Shown here one piece after another: positions 43,106-56,102 of a stretch of 64,000 nt of DNA (the first letter of the stretch is position 1; every line of letters starts with the position of its first letter). The DNA is from Acholoe squamosa (Eukaryota > Annelida > Polychaeta > Phyllodocida > Polynoidae): assembly GCA_949317995.1 (NCBI GenBank), contig OX439036.1, positions 24,278,854-24,342,853 of the forward strand, read 5' to 3'. The notes beneath the pieces were generated by a model. That model did not search any database. It was not told the origin of the DNA and saw only the letters and a program-made list of their open reading frames with translations. The position numbers and the translations under genes are program-made.

Positions 43106-46100
43106 TATTATAGGCATGTCTAGATATCAACATGAGAAAGATGGTGATTCAAGTGGGCCAACGATTTGAAGGACCGATCTGCGGAAAGGGGGGGGGGCTT
43201 AGTGCAGAGTGTTCTGAAACCCCTTCTCAAACTACATGTATATTCTATCATTGACAGGCGGTCATTTCTCAAGGCACCGTATTTGTACACAGCACTACAA
43301 ATAGAAACTTCAATACTATTTATATGGCAATTATGGTACGACTTGAAGGGGACAGACGCAGTGTTATACGAAAGGTTAAAGCGTTGTAGATACATATCTA
43401 TATTGATAGAAAATGGAGTCCTGTCACAGCAACTAGACGTATAATGAGTATTACCATTGATCAAGTTCCCCTTGTATGTTCATACCATATAAAAATGTGT
43501 TACACTGCAGAGGAGATCTTATTATTTTCTTCAAACATACCATACCTGCTGGTCTGCCAACTATAGCATATCAATATTACGGAGCCTATACTTCCCCTGA
43601 TGATAGGGAAGGTACGACTGTACGTCTGCTTTCACGAAAAGATCATGCCACCCTGTCAGTTTTAAGAAATGCAATTGCCCTGTAACAATCTCTTCTTTCT
43701 TTCCTGTCTTATGTCAAAAGCCCCAAAATGACCACTTTTTTTATGTCAGAATCAAGGGTCTAAAACCAAGAATTAGGTGTTCTAGCGCATAAGATATAGT
43801 ATATTGATATACAGAATTGGTTTGACTTAATGTAAGGTGACCATTAACAAAATCATATTTAGGGGTTGTGTCATGATATTCCTAATACATATAAGATGTG
43901 TTACTTTTTTTTTTCTTTCTTTCTGGACTGATTTCTAAAATGCAAACACCATTCAATATTTGTTATAAAATCAACAAGATAAAAGAATGTAATTGTCAAC
44001 ATCAGATACCAAACAACTCTCTGATTCCTCTATCCAAAATGTATCTGACATTAGACTATAGCCATGGAAATCCTTGAAAACTACACGCAGGTATCGTCCT
44101 ATACAGACAACAAACACCTCTCAGTACTCTCAACCACACACCATTGCAATACCAAATGACTAGTACCTACGATAGGATCACACATCGATAATGTACATCA
44201 GCACATTGGTAAGTAGCCAATTGAGTAGCTCAGTAAAATAAGTTAATAGGAGTACAGCTATGAGCAGATCCTACTGACCTTGTTGACGCAGTAGTAGAAT
44301 GCCGCAGCTGCTAGCGGGACAGGACCGGCCATGCCATCTTGCCATCACATACTAGCCTCCATATGCCAGTCTCAGCCGGCCTCAGCCTCGGCCTCAACCA
44401 GACATGGTCACATTCACAAGCCTATTCACGACCTTACACCTGGAGGGGTTGATCTTAAGGACTGTCACTGTGGTCGTAGGTGATAGGGTGTTGTTATGTT
44501 GGCGTGTAGATGGATTGAGGATCTATATTACAGCCGGACAGGGTGGATAAATAGAGCCCACGAAGCCTGGGTATAGATCTACGTTGTTGTTCATCCTGCT
44601 TCTGCTGTTACTGCTGCTGCTGCTGCTGCTGCTGCTTCTGCTTCTGCTGTTGCCGCTACTGCTCCTCCTGGCGTTGTAGACTTGTAGGCCCCACACTCAA
44701 CCTCAATACCATATTCATTTATGTCATGGCTGTTACGAACGTCACTATAGATTAGTACTAAAACAGCCATATTCAATGGAGGGATTGAATACAATGTGCC
44801 CATATTCAATGGCTGGTGGTCATGTGACCTGCTGCAACAAACAGACGCTGAAATTAAGTAACTTTGATAGTGTCCTTGTCTTTAAAAGCAAAATTAACCC
44901 TGTGGCCATGACATAAAAGCAAATGTCATATAATGGATTCGTTGAATACAGACAAAATCACCTTGGTGAATATGATGCTAAAATATCCCATGGTCATTGA
45001 CATTTGCTTATGTATCTGAATCCCCTTTCTACTCGCCATTTTTACAACTTCCCTATAGCATTACCATTCTGTTATTATTAAAGATTATCCTATATCTAGA
45101 ACACAACCATGACTCTAAATGCATTTTCAGTGCCATTCCAGTGCCGTTCCAAGTAGTACCCTTACATGTCTAGAGACACTTATTATGATCTAATCTATCC
45201 TTTTAGGAAAATGTATGGTTCTTGAAAAAAAGATTTGTATATCATAATTCCCTACTCGTCCAAAGGGGGTTTGGGAAGTTAAAAACTATGTCTTACTCCA
45301 TACACCTTTGACTTGAGCAGCTCTAGCACCTCACACAGGGTTGGTCTGAGCTGGTTGCTGCCTCACTCTCATGCCCAGCTGCTCGCTGCATAATCCACAA
45401 GTCCGCCATCTTGAATCTGAACGTGTGCAGTGAGAACGCTACATCTGTGGGCGGGAGGATAGGCAGTAGATGCCGCCAGAGGGAGGGTAGGAGCAGCAAC
45501 AGTAACGATGGCAACAGTTATTAGCTATGCTTGGGGAGGAGAAAGGAGACAAGACTATTAGGAGTAATAAAAGATAACGGTTTTGTAAACAGGTCCCAAA
45601 AGTCTGATTTGTTTCATATCATATTCATAAAGCTTGTATCGGCGACCATGCATTTAGTATTTTGAAAACAATAATCCATTTCCAACAAAGAATATTGTCG
45701 GAATTATCGGGATTTGAGCAAATTTCTGATTGGGGGTAGTATGTTCGGCTTAAATCACTTCAGCTACTATGGGTAAAGCTTATGTCTAATCATTCAGAAA
45801 GGACATTTCTCTATCTAGCCTGTACCTCTGCTGGCATACATGGGTTGGCATAGCAATTCTAAATAATTGAAAAAGGCCTCCCATACCAAGGTTTTCACAT
45901 GCATTGTTTTGCGCATTATGAACAAAGTAGGAATGACCAAGTAATGCGACTTATTGACTTCACCTTTTAAAGATGCCTTGTCACACCTGATTCTTATTGT
46001 TCAGACTGGGGGTTATTCCAAAACATTTAAACCTACAGCGTTTACAGATTATTCCACTATACAGCTATGTGCCTATTGCTAGGATAAAATCTTTGCAGTT

Positions 46101-47173
46101 GAGATGAAGATGTGCTGGTATAACAAACTATGGGGTTACATGCAGTGGATGTCAGGTCAGGGACATTTGTTGTTGTTGTTAAAGAATTTTATTGACCGAA
46201 AGTACACACATTGTGCTATTTTCATCAAGGTCAAAAATAATACATTCACAATACACCATCATAAGCAATATAATAAATATAAGTAGAGATATTAAGTTGA
46301 TCACAATTCAATAGGTCAATAAGGACAAGTAACCATAATAGTCATCACCCATGCTAATTTACAATCACTGGAATCATAGCTGACAACATCCATCAAGATG
46401 TTAATAGCCCATTACATTCCATGCATATACGTTTGTGAATCAGTTCTTAATACACTAATAAATGTGCAGAATCAGCATATAAGATCTAGAGTTCTTGAAC
46501 TCGCCGACAAAGTAAAAAAAACTATGCCCATACTTTAGAGCACACTGAAATATTGCTTATGCAACTAGATGGCAGATATTTGGTTGGATTCTGTTGAATT
46601 CAGAATGGGAAACGCCTCAATATGGGGGGATCACCCTATTGTGCCCCCTTAAGATCAAATCTAATATAAAAGTCCAAAAAGTAAATCCGCAAGGTAGAGA
46701 CTTTGATCCACAGCATGTTAGACCTTCATGTGAATGCTACCTGCAACCATACACAATGCAGAACATGACTTCATGATACTCTTTCCCTTGTTAGATTAAG
46801 ATTAGGTACTGCAGCCTTTTTTAATGTTAGAACACCATTTCACAGTGAATCCATGACGGAATAATGTACATGTATATTTACATTTTTCTGTAGGACCTAA
46901 CTATGGATAACCAGACTGGACTGTAATTCTTTATTGCAGAAGCAGCAAAGCCCGAAAAGATTATGAAAATCCAAAAACTATATAATATGCTTCTGCCTTT
47001 GCCTCTGTCTGCCATATATATGCTGTTTGCTGTAACGCTTTATGACCCCTCCTTTGACGAGAAAATGTTTTAAACTGTGCTGTTCCACACGAGATGGTGG
47101 TAGTGTCATGTCTGGAGTCAATAGTCAAATAGACCACCTAGTGTGGTCTATTTGAACCGATGTGCCGTCAGTT
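43106..47173. other. intergenic, no gene recognised
   Basis: About 4 kb with no exon-like sequence that I can support. A CTG/CTT trinucleotide tract sits at 44600-44660. Confidence 0.5.
44600..44660. repeat. CTG/CTT trinucleotide repeat
   Basis: Runs of CTGCTGCTG interspersed with CTT and CCG. The poly-Ala frame it makes on the minus strand is taken as an artefact. Confidence 0.85.
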
Positions 47174-47524
47174 CAGGGGCGTAGAAAAAGGGGGGCAGGG
47201 GGGCCTGGGCCCCCCAATCATAAAGGAGGTGGGGCCTGAGTATGTCTGGGCCCCCCAAAATTTGCCAAAGATTCATAATAAATTGAACAAGAAGCTAAAA
47301 CTTTGCATCTCAAATTAGATTGATATAGTAATGGGATAGGGAAAATGGCGGCCTGGGTCTCAAATCAAATCTAAAATTCATTGAAAATTAATTTTCTTAA
47401 CAAATTTTATATAATGTACTCATATGTGAAATAGCGCGCTATTGGGCTTTGAGATGACAATTCAAGGTGGTCAAGGTGGGGACCAGCTGGGCCCCCCAAT
47501 AAAGATTTGCTTCCTACGCCTCTG
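47174..47524. mobile_element. hAT-like MITE with CAGGGGCGTAG ends
   Basis: 351 bp. The left end CAGGGGCGTAGAAAAAG is mirrored at the right by TTCCTACGCCTCTG. It is flanked by CAGTT on both sides (5 bp; hAT elements normally make 8). The interior holds repeated GGGCCCCCCAA words. CAGGGG-type ends are typical of hAT elements (established knowledge). Confidence 0.75.
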
Positions 47525-48624
47525 CAGTTGATATAGATAAGTGTTCCTGTTACTTGTACATTGATAGTAAAGAAGCAATTCAATTTAATTGATTCAGATA
47601 TGATTACTTAAAACATATAAGAACAGCACAATTGACACAGACGTCAAAGCAGAGCAAGGATTTTACATCATGTCAATGAAATGAATCACTTCGGTTAAAG
47701 ACAATAAAAGATGCCATTTTATTGACTTTGAAACTATGAAACTTAAAAGCTTATTTCTAAATGCACCATAAGACCGCAGAATAGTTGGCAGTTTTTATCA
47801 ATCGCCTTTGAGTAACAATTTATTTTCCTACGTGTGAATATTCTTTGGCATCTACTAAAAAACATTTGTGAAATTTATGCACTTTAATATCTTAACAGTC
47901 AAACTCACATCTAGAACCTTAATGTCTGAATACAATGTTACTGGTTATTTGTCTGAACATACATTGGTAGATATGATAGATATTTTTCAAGTCACATGGT
48001 CACATAGTGCATGGTCTATTTGGTTACCATGGCAAACAAATTTATCTAAAATCGCTACTTTCATGGCAACCAATATTTTTGTCAAGTGTCCACCAAAATA
48101 TACTAAAATTGTTGATACCATCTTTTTATTCATGAAAAACTGCCCAAAGTAGGTTTTCATATAGAAAAAGAAAATTATTTTATATTTTTATGATTTTTTG
48201 CCATTAATTATCATTAATATTGGCCCAAATCCTTCTTAATTCTCTACCATGTTTAAGAGCTCACCATATCTCAGCAAAACAGAGTAGAGACTAGTGTTTT
48301 GAAACATGAAGAGACCTCATACCATAGGGCAAGCTCTGAGAAAATCGTAATTTGGTGAGAGAGGGTACCCAAAATCGGTGATTTACTCGAAGAAATGCGC
48401 ATTCGGTAACAACACAGACAATAGACAAATACATTGTCTTGCACTTGTGTGTTTCATAAATTGTGTTCAGACTCCACGTCTTCAAGGCATAATTGAAAAA
48501 CTGTCATATTATTGCATTATCATGCTGAATCTATTGCCTAGAAATAAAATGTATAACTATTTACCCTACCGATGAGTTTACAAAATTACACAGGTGTCTA
48601 AAAGTATGTTATTCAAAACATGAT
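47525..48624. other. intergenic upstream of the CAP cluster
   Basis: No gene recognised. A frame at 47868-48152 falls in AT-rich repeat-like DNA with ATGGCAAC motifs and is not called. Confidence 0.5.
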
Positions 48625-48828
48625 CAATCATAAGAAAACAGTAAATAGACAATAGAAATGGACAAAATGCAGCTACAGTGCCACCTGGGTGTTTCAGACG
48701 AAATACACACATTCAAGAGCATGAATGGTCTGTTTACAACCTGTGCCTACTTCCTGATGATCTGTGCCTTGAATTTAGCAATGAATAACAAGTGTTTGCC
48801 AGATACCACATCCATGTATACCCCTACC

Positions 48829-48836
48829 TATAAAAG
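48829..48836 (+). promoter_or_regulatory. TATA box of CAP gene 1
   Basis: TATAAAAG, 72 nt upstream of the ATG codon. Conserved in unit 2 and altered in unit 3. Confidence 0.7.
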
Positions 48837-48907
48837 AGTGTGCAGCAAACCACCAAAATCATCTGAATCCAGCGACTGTATTCAGAGACATGGAAGAAGT
48901 CAACATC

Positions 48908-49280
48908 ATGAGACAATTTGTTGTACTAGCATGCCTGCTAGGTGCTGCCTATGCTTGGTAAGTTTAAACTTTGCTTTTAAATGGGGGAAAAAACAGATTC
49001 CCTTGCATAATGCTCAACTCAGTGAGTTTCATATATTCATATAGGGCTTTAGCAAGTTGTACATTGTAGGCAGCCATGTTGGACATAGAGGCAGACAAAG
49101 AGGCAATCAACAGTGTTTGCAGAGAACATAACATAACCATCAATCATGCAGGGATATTGCCAGGAATTTTAGGAATGGGCCAATGGCGCACTTATTGGGC
49201 AATTAATGCGCCATTTCAAGGGGCTATGAGCCATTTACCCAAAAATACATGCTGCTCTGTTCAGAAAGAAAAGAAAAATG

Positions 49281-49355
<75 letters not shown>

Positions 49356-52300
49356 GTTAATAAGGATAAATTCCGGGTGACCTGATCCAAAGAATTCTCT
49401 TGCGTAACGCTCAACTGACCGAGTTTCATATATTTATATAGGACTTTAGCAAGTTGTACATTGTAGGTGGCCATGTTGGACGTAGAGGCAGACAAAGAGG
49501 CAATCAACAGTGTTTGCAGAGAACAGAACATAACCATCAATCACGTTGATAATAAAACTATGAATTCAGTGGATGAATTGAGTTATACTTTAATAGAGGC
49601 AAAGCGATGAAACGCTGACTTCTATAATGACATTCATGACACATTTGCTCCTAATCACTCTTTAGTACCATCATGAATCATGGAGAATCTTAGAATTACC
49701 TTCTGTTAAGATGTGTTTATATTGATGTTTCTATATCTACATGATGATCATGACCACTGGAGTGAAATAATCATGTGATCCGTATTTGTGTTGATACTTC
49801 TATTCACTTTGCTCTCTGTTTTCATGTGAAGGGCACCTGGGGTCAACTACATGACACGGTCTGTGCCTTATAGCCTGGGTAAGTGTGTTCTACAGTATTG
49901 TGTGTTAAATCATTTTGAGAATGAGTAATATTTTGGTCAATTTTTGTGAGCCTGAGCAAGATAATTTTGTTCTGCTTGAATGTGGATCACCCCTTACTAG
50001 TGGCATAGTCCATATCATGATGAGTAGGGACAGTTTCTTTAAGGGCAGCAGTAACAAGAGAAATTATTGCTCAGTGGGGAGTATGTGGACAGTGATCCAA
50101 TCATGAGTTTGGTGTTTAAGCTCTATCTTATGTTAGCTATAACAATCCCTTACTGTTCACAGTTCCAGAGCCATCTCCAGCTGATGAAGCTTTAATTGAA
50201 AAGCGAGGTGCCTGTTCTAGCAACTCAGGATCACCTAAAATGTCCTCCTCTGACCAAAGGAAGTATGTCAATGCACACAACAATTACAGAAGTAAGGAAG
50301 GGATATCCACAAAACTGGTAAGGACACACTACATCCATGCAAATGTATGGTTAAACACCATGATATTATGTTTCATCTAGAAAAACAATCAATTTCAAAA
50401 CATCCAACAATTACCAAATGTGTGTACAGTCACAAAATCATGTTTGTAGTAGAAAATAGATTATATAGACAATCATCAACATCATCTTGTACAATGCAAA
50501 TCACAACTTGTGTCCATGCATTTAGGCATGTTCATTAGATTGCTGCACTACTTAGACTTCAATGCATGGCAAATCATAGTTCCCCTATTGATCTGAACAA
50601 ATTGTATAAATCTGCATTTACACCCATGCATTTACATATCTCCCTTAACCTAGAACAATTAAAATAGTCCATGTTGTGCTTTGACCACTATGAGATATTA
50701 AATTTAATAATTATGATGATTATTCTATAATTCAGGTATGGGATGATGGCCTCGCCCTGCAAGCTGAGAAAAATGTAAATGCTAAATCTGGATGCGGAAT
50801 GCAACATGGCCAAATGGAGTATGTTTTTAGACTTTCTTAGCCTTAGTCCATTCCAATTATTAGGTATTTTGATTATACAGTGATCATACTTTATTTTGCG
50901 CTGTACATATTTTCGCGAATTTCGCGGAAATGGAAAATTCGCAAATTTATGTATATCGTGACAATTTCTCCTTTGCAGTTGGTTTGGTCCATGTGGGGGG
51001 AGGGGGTGGAAATGGGGGTATACCTTTATGTAGATTAGTGTTGCCAATCTCCTGCTCTGTCACTTCTGTAACCACATTCCTGGGGCATATTACAGAGGGG
51101 TAATCCAAGTTCACATAAGATATAACATGCATTAATAAAATGTGTGCCAATAATAATACACATGCAAATTTATAGATATTAATTTTTTTCCAACAAACAC
51201 AAAGCAGAGGGTAATTTGGGTGGGGATTGGGTTGTAATGGGGGACCATGCATGTTCAGGATGGCGATTCATAAGTTTTATAAAGAATTATGAGGTACGGG
51301 TATGGATTTTGTTTCAAAACGATCAGGTTTGTGAGAAAGGAACTTATGATCATTTTGATGTAGTTCAGAAAATACCATATTGACATGGGAAATTCAAACG
51401 ATATTCACAAAAGATTTTCATGTCAATGAAAGTATTATTCTCAGCATGAAACGATCATATCATTCTGATCATTTCAATGAAAGAATATTCTTTTCAAGAT
51501 ATGAAATAACCCCCTGACAAGATTGGGGATTAACCTTTTGGTGCCCAGAATTATTTGAAGATTTTACATTATTTCACAATTATATCACTTAGTTGATAAG
51601 CCCATGTGTTATTTAGATCTCTTTTGATATTGGCCCTGTATTACATTTTCTGAATACTCATAACTCAATTAAGACTTTGAGTGATGGACATGGAATTTAT
51701 TGGTCAGGTTTGGTAACCATAGTTACCAAAAACATTCCATTTGTTTTCATTTTGTAGTTTTTGGTCTCTCTTGTGTAATATATAGCCCCACCCCCCCCAT
51801 CCACAATACCTGCAATTCTGAGGCCTCATTCAATTCTGCATATACGTGTACCACCACTCAGGAGACATAATGTGCTATTAACAATACATGGATTATCTCT
51901 ATGGATGTGAACATTTCCTTTAGAATCTAATGGGAGTTTGGGACATTGGATGTACAATGTATATGATCTAGCATAATATTGGTGTCATGTCTGGTTTTAG
52001 CCCTCTGGAGGGAGTGAGTGAGTAATAGAGGTTTAATGCCATTTTGACAGCTAAGGTCATATTCATGGCGAGAACTACATTACACAATTTTACAGAGGAA
52101 TGTGTCAGTGCCCGCACATATGTGCACCACACACATCCTGAGGGGATAGGAAAGAGGAGAAATAGACCCTTTTAAGTGGGCTAGGGAGGCCCGCCCTCTG
52201 GAGGGTGGCCGTCTAATGAATCATATAATATGACAGCTCATGTTCAAGTTTTGACTCCCTGTGGTTGGTATAATGGGGATACAGCAAAATGGATGGTTGT

Positions 52301-53141
52301 ATTGTGATTGGAAAGTCATGGCCATTCTATAGAGGGTCTAACTTTGCAGATTGGACCAGTATAAGTATCTGTATGATAGTTAACTTCAATACACATGTAT
52401 TTTTGCCCCATTTCAGCCCAGCGTTCTTGGGCACCTAGGGGTTAAGAAAATCTGAAATTCATGAGTTTAAAAGCACGCGAAAATGTCTTTTGTACCAAAT
52501 TTGCGAAAACCTATGAACGCAAAAAAAATCTATGTTTACAGTAACCTACTTTGATGACACACAAGGATTCTCTTTTCTGAACTAAAATCTTTGATTTTGA
52601 TGAACTCACTCTTGTAATATTGCACTACAGTTGTAGCGGTGGCCATGTTGGACAAAACCTGGCTTGGGACTGGAGCTCAAACAAACAAACAAAGGAGATG
52701 GATCCTGATAAGGTTGTAGGGATGTGGTATGATGAGGTGAAGGATTATAACAAGGGGTCAAAGAGGTGCAATGGTGGAAAGGTCTGCGGCCACTATACTC
52801 AGGTCATCTGGAAAAAGTCCAAAAGGGTTGGGTGTGCTGCAAAGGTCTGTGGAAATGAGCGTTTGGTTGCCTGTGACTATGACCCTCCGTGAGTATCAAA
52901 CATTATGCACTTTCTTGTCTAATCATATATACAGAAAAAATATGAAAAACATGGTTTAATAATTAAAGACCATTATTTCAATGGTGAGAGACAAAACAGG
53001 TTTATTGGGAAATGATATTCAAAAGCAACATATCTTTTGTAGTTGTAATACAATATATTTAAACTGATAACACAAATAATGCTTCTCTCTTTGTATATCT
53101 CCAGAGGCAACTACGTTGGACAGACCCCTTGGTCAAACTGA
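48908..53141 (+). CDS. secreted CAP-domain (CRISP/PR-1/GLIPR-like) protein, gene 1
   Basis: Six exons: 48908-48957, 49832-49878, 50163-50317, 50736-50818, 52631-52888, 53105-53141, joined in phase, giving 209 aa. Signal peptide MRQFVVLACLLGAAYA, then a short linker with a possible basic cleavage site (IEKR at 44-47). The CAP domain follows: HNNYR at 71-75, VGQNLAW at 118-124, GHYTQVIW at 165-172 (CAP1 motif) and CDYDPPGNYVGQ at 193-204 (CAP2 motif). His71 and His166 of the CAP site are kept, and several Cys pairs fit a disulfide-bonded extracellular protein. It has no CRISP-type C-terminal cysteine-rich domain. CAP proteins have varied roles (defence, sperm-egg interaction, venom, lipid binding), so the role here is open. 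A TATA box lies at 48829 and a poly(A) signal at 53250. Confidence 0.92.
49040..49545. repeat. duplicated segment in intron 1 of CAP gene 1, with (CA)n(TA)n
   Basis: About 100 bp beginning GCAAGTTGTACATTGTAGG at 49052 recurs at about 49450 with few differences. Between them is a CA then TA microsatellite (49283-49350). CAP gene 2 has only one copy of the segment. Confidence 0.8.
51530..52445. mobile_element. piggyBac-like MITE in intron 4 of CAP gene 1
   Basis: 916 bp flanked by exact TTAA duplications. Inverted ends: CCTTTTGGTGCCCAGAA at the left and TTCTTGGGCACCTAGGGG at the right. Absent from the matching intron of CAP gene 2, where the flanks GATTGGGGA and GAAAA adjoin. No transposase frame. 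TTAA targets are the hallmark of piggyBac. An internal segment at about 52012-52205, beginning GAGTGAGTGAGTAATAGAGG, may be another nested repeat. Confidence 0.85.
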
Positions 53142-53249
53142 AGACACAAAGTCTGGCATTGGAGAGCAGACCCCATCTGACTTGAAGATCAAATTCGACC
53201 TTAATATTTTTATTGTCAATTCATATCTTGAAATGGCTTGATTGATAAC

Positions 53250-53255
53250 AATAAA
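53250..53255 (+). terminator. poly(A) signal of CAP gene 1
   Basis: AATAAA 109 nt after the stop codon, conserved in unit 2. Confidence 0.75.
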
Positions 53256-54099
53256 GATCATGCATTCAAACATTACATTCTTCTGTGTGATTGAATCTCT
53301 CAATTCTCATTCCATCTCATCCATAGTCACAACAATCATAATGAGCGTCACATTATGCAACAAACAATAATTTGGAGCTTAACATTCTATATTGACACCT
53401 AATCTGAAAGTTATTATCATTGTTAAAAGTGCCCTTTCAATACTTATGGTTGTAACTTTTGTTACAATATATATAAAAATGGGTTACTAGATCGCTGGTT
53501 ACATATTCACAATTAATGACTGCTTTAGCCTAGGGTACTTGTGGGGTACCAGATGAAGCAAAATTTTTAGGCTATGAATCAGGTAGGAAAGTTCCAGCTA
53601 ACTCAACATGATACATTAATATTTGAACAAAAATATTTTGATAACTTAGGGATGTCTTACAAACTTGATTTGGTCCTGATACTTTAGTTTTGAGATTTTT
53701 TTAGATTGATTGCTGGGTAAAATGCTTTATAGCCTCAAAAATCATCTGACCAGCTGCAATAGGCGCCATCTTTGATCTCTATTCAGAGAAACCACTGCCC
53801 TCCCCAATGTTGTTTAGAGAAGAATCTGTGCCCTGATCAGAGATCCAAATTGTACTCTCCGAGATCTTTAATCTGTTAGGTCATATGATAAGATATGATC
53901 AGTAGTTCCAGAGAAACTTAACAAACTCTTACTTCTGAGAGTATCTGCTGGGAGAGTGTAAAATTGTTTTACATTGCTATGTAATGCACTGTTGCTATGT
54001 TACGCGACACTGTGATATACACTTCCGACGTCACTTAGTAACGTCATATCACTTGGTAACATCATGTCACTAGGCAATGTCAGTAGCACTGTGAAACAG

Positions 54100-54268
54100 G
54101 CCATGATTTGCCATGGATACAATCCATAATTTCTTCCATAATTTGCCGTGGGTAGAGCCCACAATTTGCCGTGGATAGAGCCCATGATTTGCCATGGATA
54201 GTGCTCGTGATTTGCCGTGGATAGAGCCCACAGTTTGCCTTGGATAGATCTCACGATTTGTCAAGGAT
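54100..54268. repeat. tandem repeat of about 23-bp units
   Basis: Units like GCCGTGGATAGAGCCCATGA followed by TTT, about six or seven copies. It is preceded by short TCACTTGGTAACATCATG-type repeats at 54030-54080. Absent from the corresponding position after CAP gene 2. Confidence 0.8.
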
Positions 54269-54655
54269 GACAATGCACTAAAATCTAGTGGCAAAGCCAC
54301 TAGTCTTACCCTAAAGAGGGCTTAGGGAAATGCTGAAATGACCCACAAGAGTGAGCCACCTGGTCCAATCAGGGGGTCTCTCTGGTGGGGGTATGGCAGC
54401 TATGACCTGATCTAGACAATCAATATGTTACGAATATATATATGCCCTTATCTCAAGATTCTGGCTGTCATCATGCTTTTTTCTGAAAGCCAGCGTGCAT
54501 CATGCCAGAATAACCACATTCTGAACCTTTTCCAAAAAGACCAAGAAGCTTTTGAGTAGAATCTGGACATGTTAATAGTCCATTTAAAACCATTCAGGTT
54601 CTATTGGGAAGCGCACCCAGGCCGCACTGGTTAAAAGCACACGCCATAACCACTA

Positions 54656-55168
54656 TATGTGACAAAACCTGGGAAAACCTAACATTACGGGGATTTAAAG
54701 CTATTTAGAGCCTCTAGGTGGCCCAGCTAAAAAGAACAAGAAGGCATATTTACTGTAACCTATCAGAATACCTTCTATTGGTCTTCCCATGTATTTGGAC
54801 AATCACAGACCCTAAATACTGGGCAAAGGCCTCATTTACAACACAGATAAGCATGTCATCATACCCAATATGGATATTATCTGTGCAGGTTGACAGAATT
54901 TGGGATTCAGGTATATCTATCTGGTTTGAGTAAGCAGTTGACCATGGTATATCAAATGAACCAATTAAACCTTACTTGGTCTCATTGAAATGGGAAGGTC
55001 TTAAGGATCATTTTGATATATCGATCATCAAAATCTGCCAAGGGGAAGTGTGAGAAAGTTTCAATACAATGTGTTAGGGTATACCATGTTCAGCACTGGT
55101 TGTGCTCTGGTGGCAATAAACAACACTAAATCCCCATAATGTTAGGTTTTCCCACGTTTTGTCACATA
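54656..55168. mobile_element. TGTGAC-ended MITE downstream of CAP gene 1
   Basis: 513 bp flanked by TA. The left end TGTGACAAAACCTGGGAAAA with CCTAACATTACGGGGATT is mirrored at the right by AATCCCCATAATGTTAGG and TTTTCCCACGTTTTGTCACA. The inverted ends are about 40 bp. The equivalent flank after CAP gene 2 (about 59575) lacks it. Confidence 0.88.
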
Positions 55169-56023
55169 TTACCAAGCAGCAAGTAGAACCCAAAGTGCAT
55201 GTAAGTTTCACTCACGCGCCCTCCATACCTCCATCTTTGCACACATATTTTCCATATAAGCCAAGCTTGGCATGTTAATTCCTCTAGGCTACAGCAACTA
55301 AAAGACCCATAGCTCAGATGTTTGCATACTGCTTTTCTCAAAAACATTCGAAATATCCTTAGACTCAAGGATTTTTTAGGTGGACCGGATTGCAGCCCGC
55401 CGTTGCCAGGCATTAACCTTGCTCAGCTTCCTGACCTATATTCCTCTGCCTGTAAGTGTGTCACGCGCCAGTCTAATTCTGTAGTATCAACATAGCCCGG
55501 CATGGCTATTCACTTGGTTTTATGAAGAAATATGTAGTGTTTGGTCTGTATATGAACCAGATTCACTCAAAATAAGAAGCTAATAATGGTGGGGGTCTGT
55601 GCAGTAAAGAATACGTAGGTTAAAAGCTTAAACCATAACATTTTAATGTAACAACTTGATTATCACATTCTGGGGGCCCTGTGTTAACCATGCCCTGATG
55701 ACTTCTGCATTTATTCTGGGGTTAAATGATAAGAAATTAATACCAAACAGAGGAATCTGTGTGATAAAGGCGTTTATTCTCTGAGGCGGAGCCGAGTTGG
55801 GTTATCATGCACAAACCAGCAATCATAAGAAAACAGTAAATAGACAATAGAAATGGACAAAATGCAACTACAGTGCCACCTGGGTGTTTCAGATGAAATA
55901 CAAACATTCAAGAGCATGAATGGTCTGTTTACAACCTGTGCCTACTTCCTGATGCTCTGTGACTTGAATTTAGCAATGAATAACAAGTGCTTGCTAGATG
56001 ACACGTCCATCTATACCCATACC

Positions 56024-56031
56024 TATAAAAG
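56024..56031 (+). promoter_or_regulatory. TATA box of CAP gene 2
   Basis: TATAAAAG, 72 nt upstream of the ATG codon, as in gene 1. Confidence 0.7.
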
Positions 56032-56102
56032 AGTGTGCAGCAAACCACCAAAATCATCTGAATCCAGCGACTGTATTCAGAGACCTGGAAGAAGTCAACA
56101 TC

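Larger units (their letters stand above)
48625..55640 (+). repeat. tandem duplication unit 1 (carries CAP gene 1)
   Basis: Homology with unit 2 begins at CAATCATAAGAAAACAGTAA and runs through the gene and its 3' flank. The flank word GGGCTTAGG(G/A)AAATGCTGAA at about 54310 recurs at about 59268. Unit 1 is longer because it carries at least two transposon insertions (51530-52445 and 54656-55168) and an internal intron duplication. Confidence 0.85.

Noticed and set aside
44591-44809. Poly-Ala frame on the minus strand
   Set aside because: Translation of the CTG trinucleotide repeat with no conserved domain.
46170-46290. Possible SINE/LINE tail beginning TTGTTGTTGTTAAAGAATTT
   Set aside because: Only a short simple-sequence start; no second copy in the window and no defined ends.
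48658-49044. 128-codon frame overlapping CAP exon 1, repeated in units 2 and 3
   Set aside because: Recurs only because the DNA is duplicated. It crosses the TATA box and the exon 1 donor in another frame, and its end is not conserved between units.
52771-52959. Frame overlapping CAP exon 5 in another phase (also 58562-58744)
   Set aside because: Shadow of the exon that carries the CAP motifs.
54000-54300. Repetitive minus-strand frames (GKLWALSTANH-type repeats)
   Set aside because: Produced by the 23-bp tandem array; no start context or partner exons.
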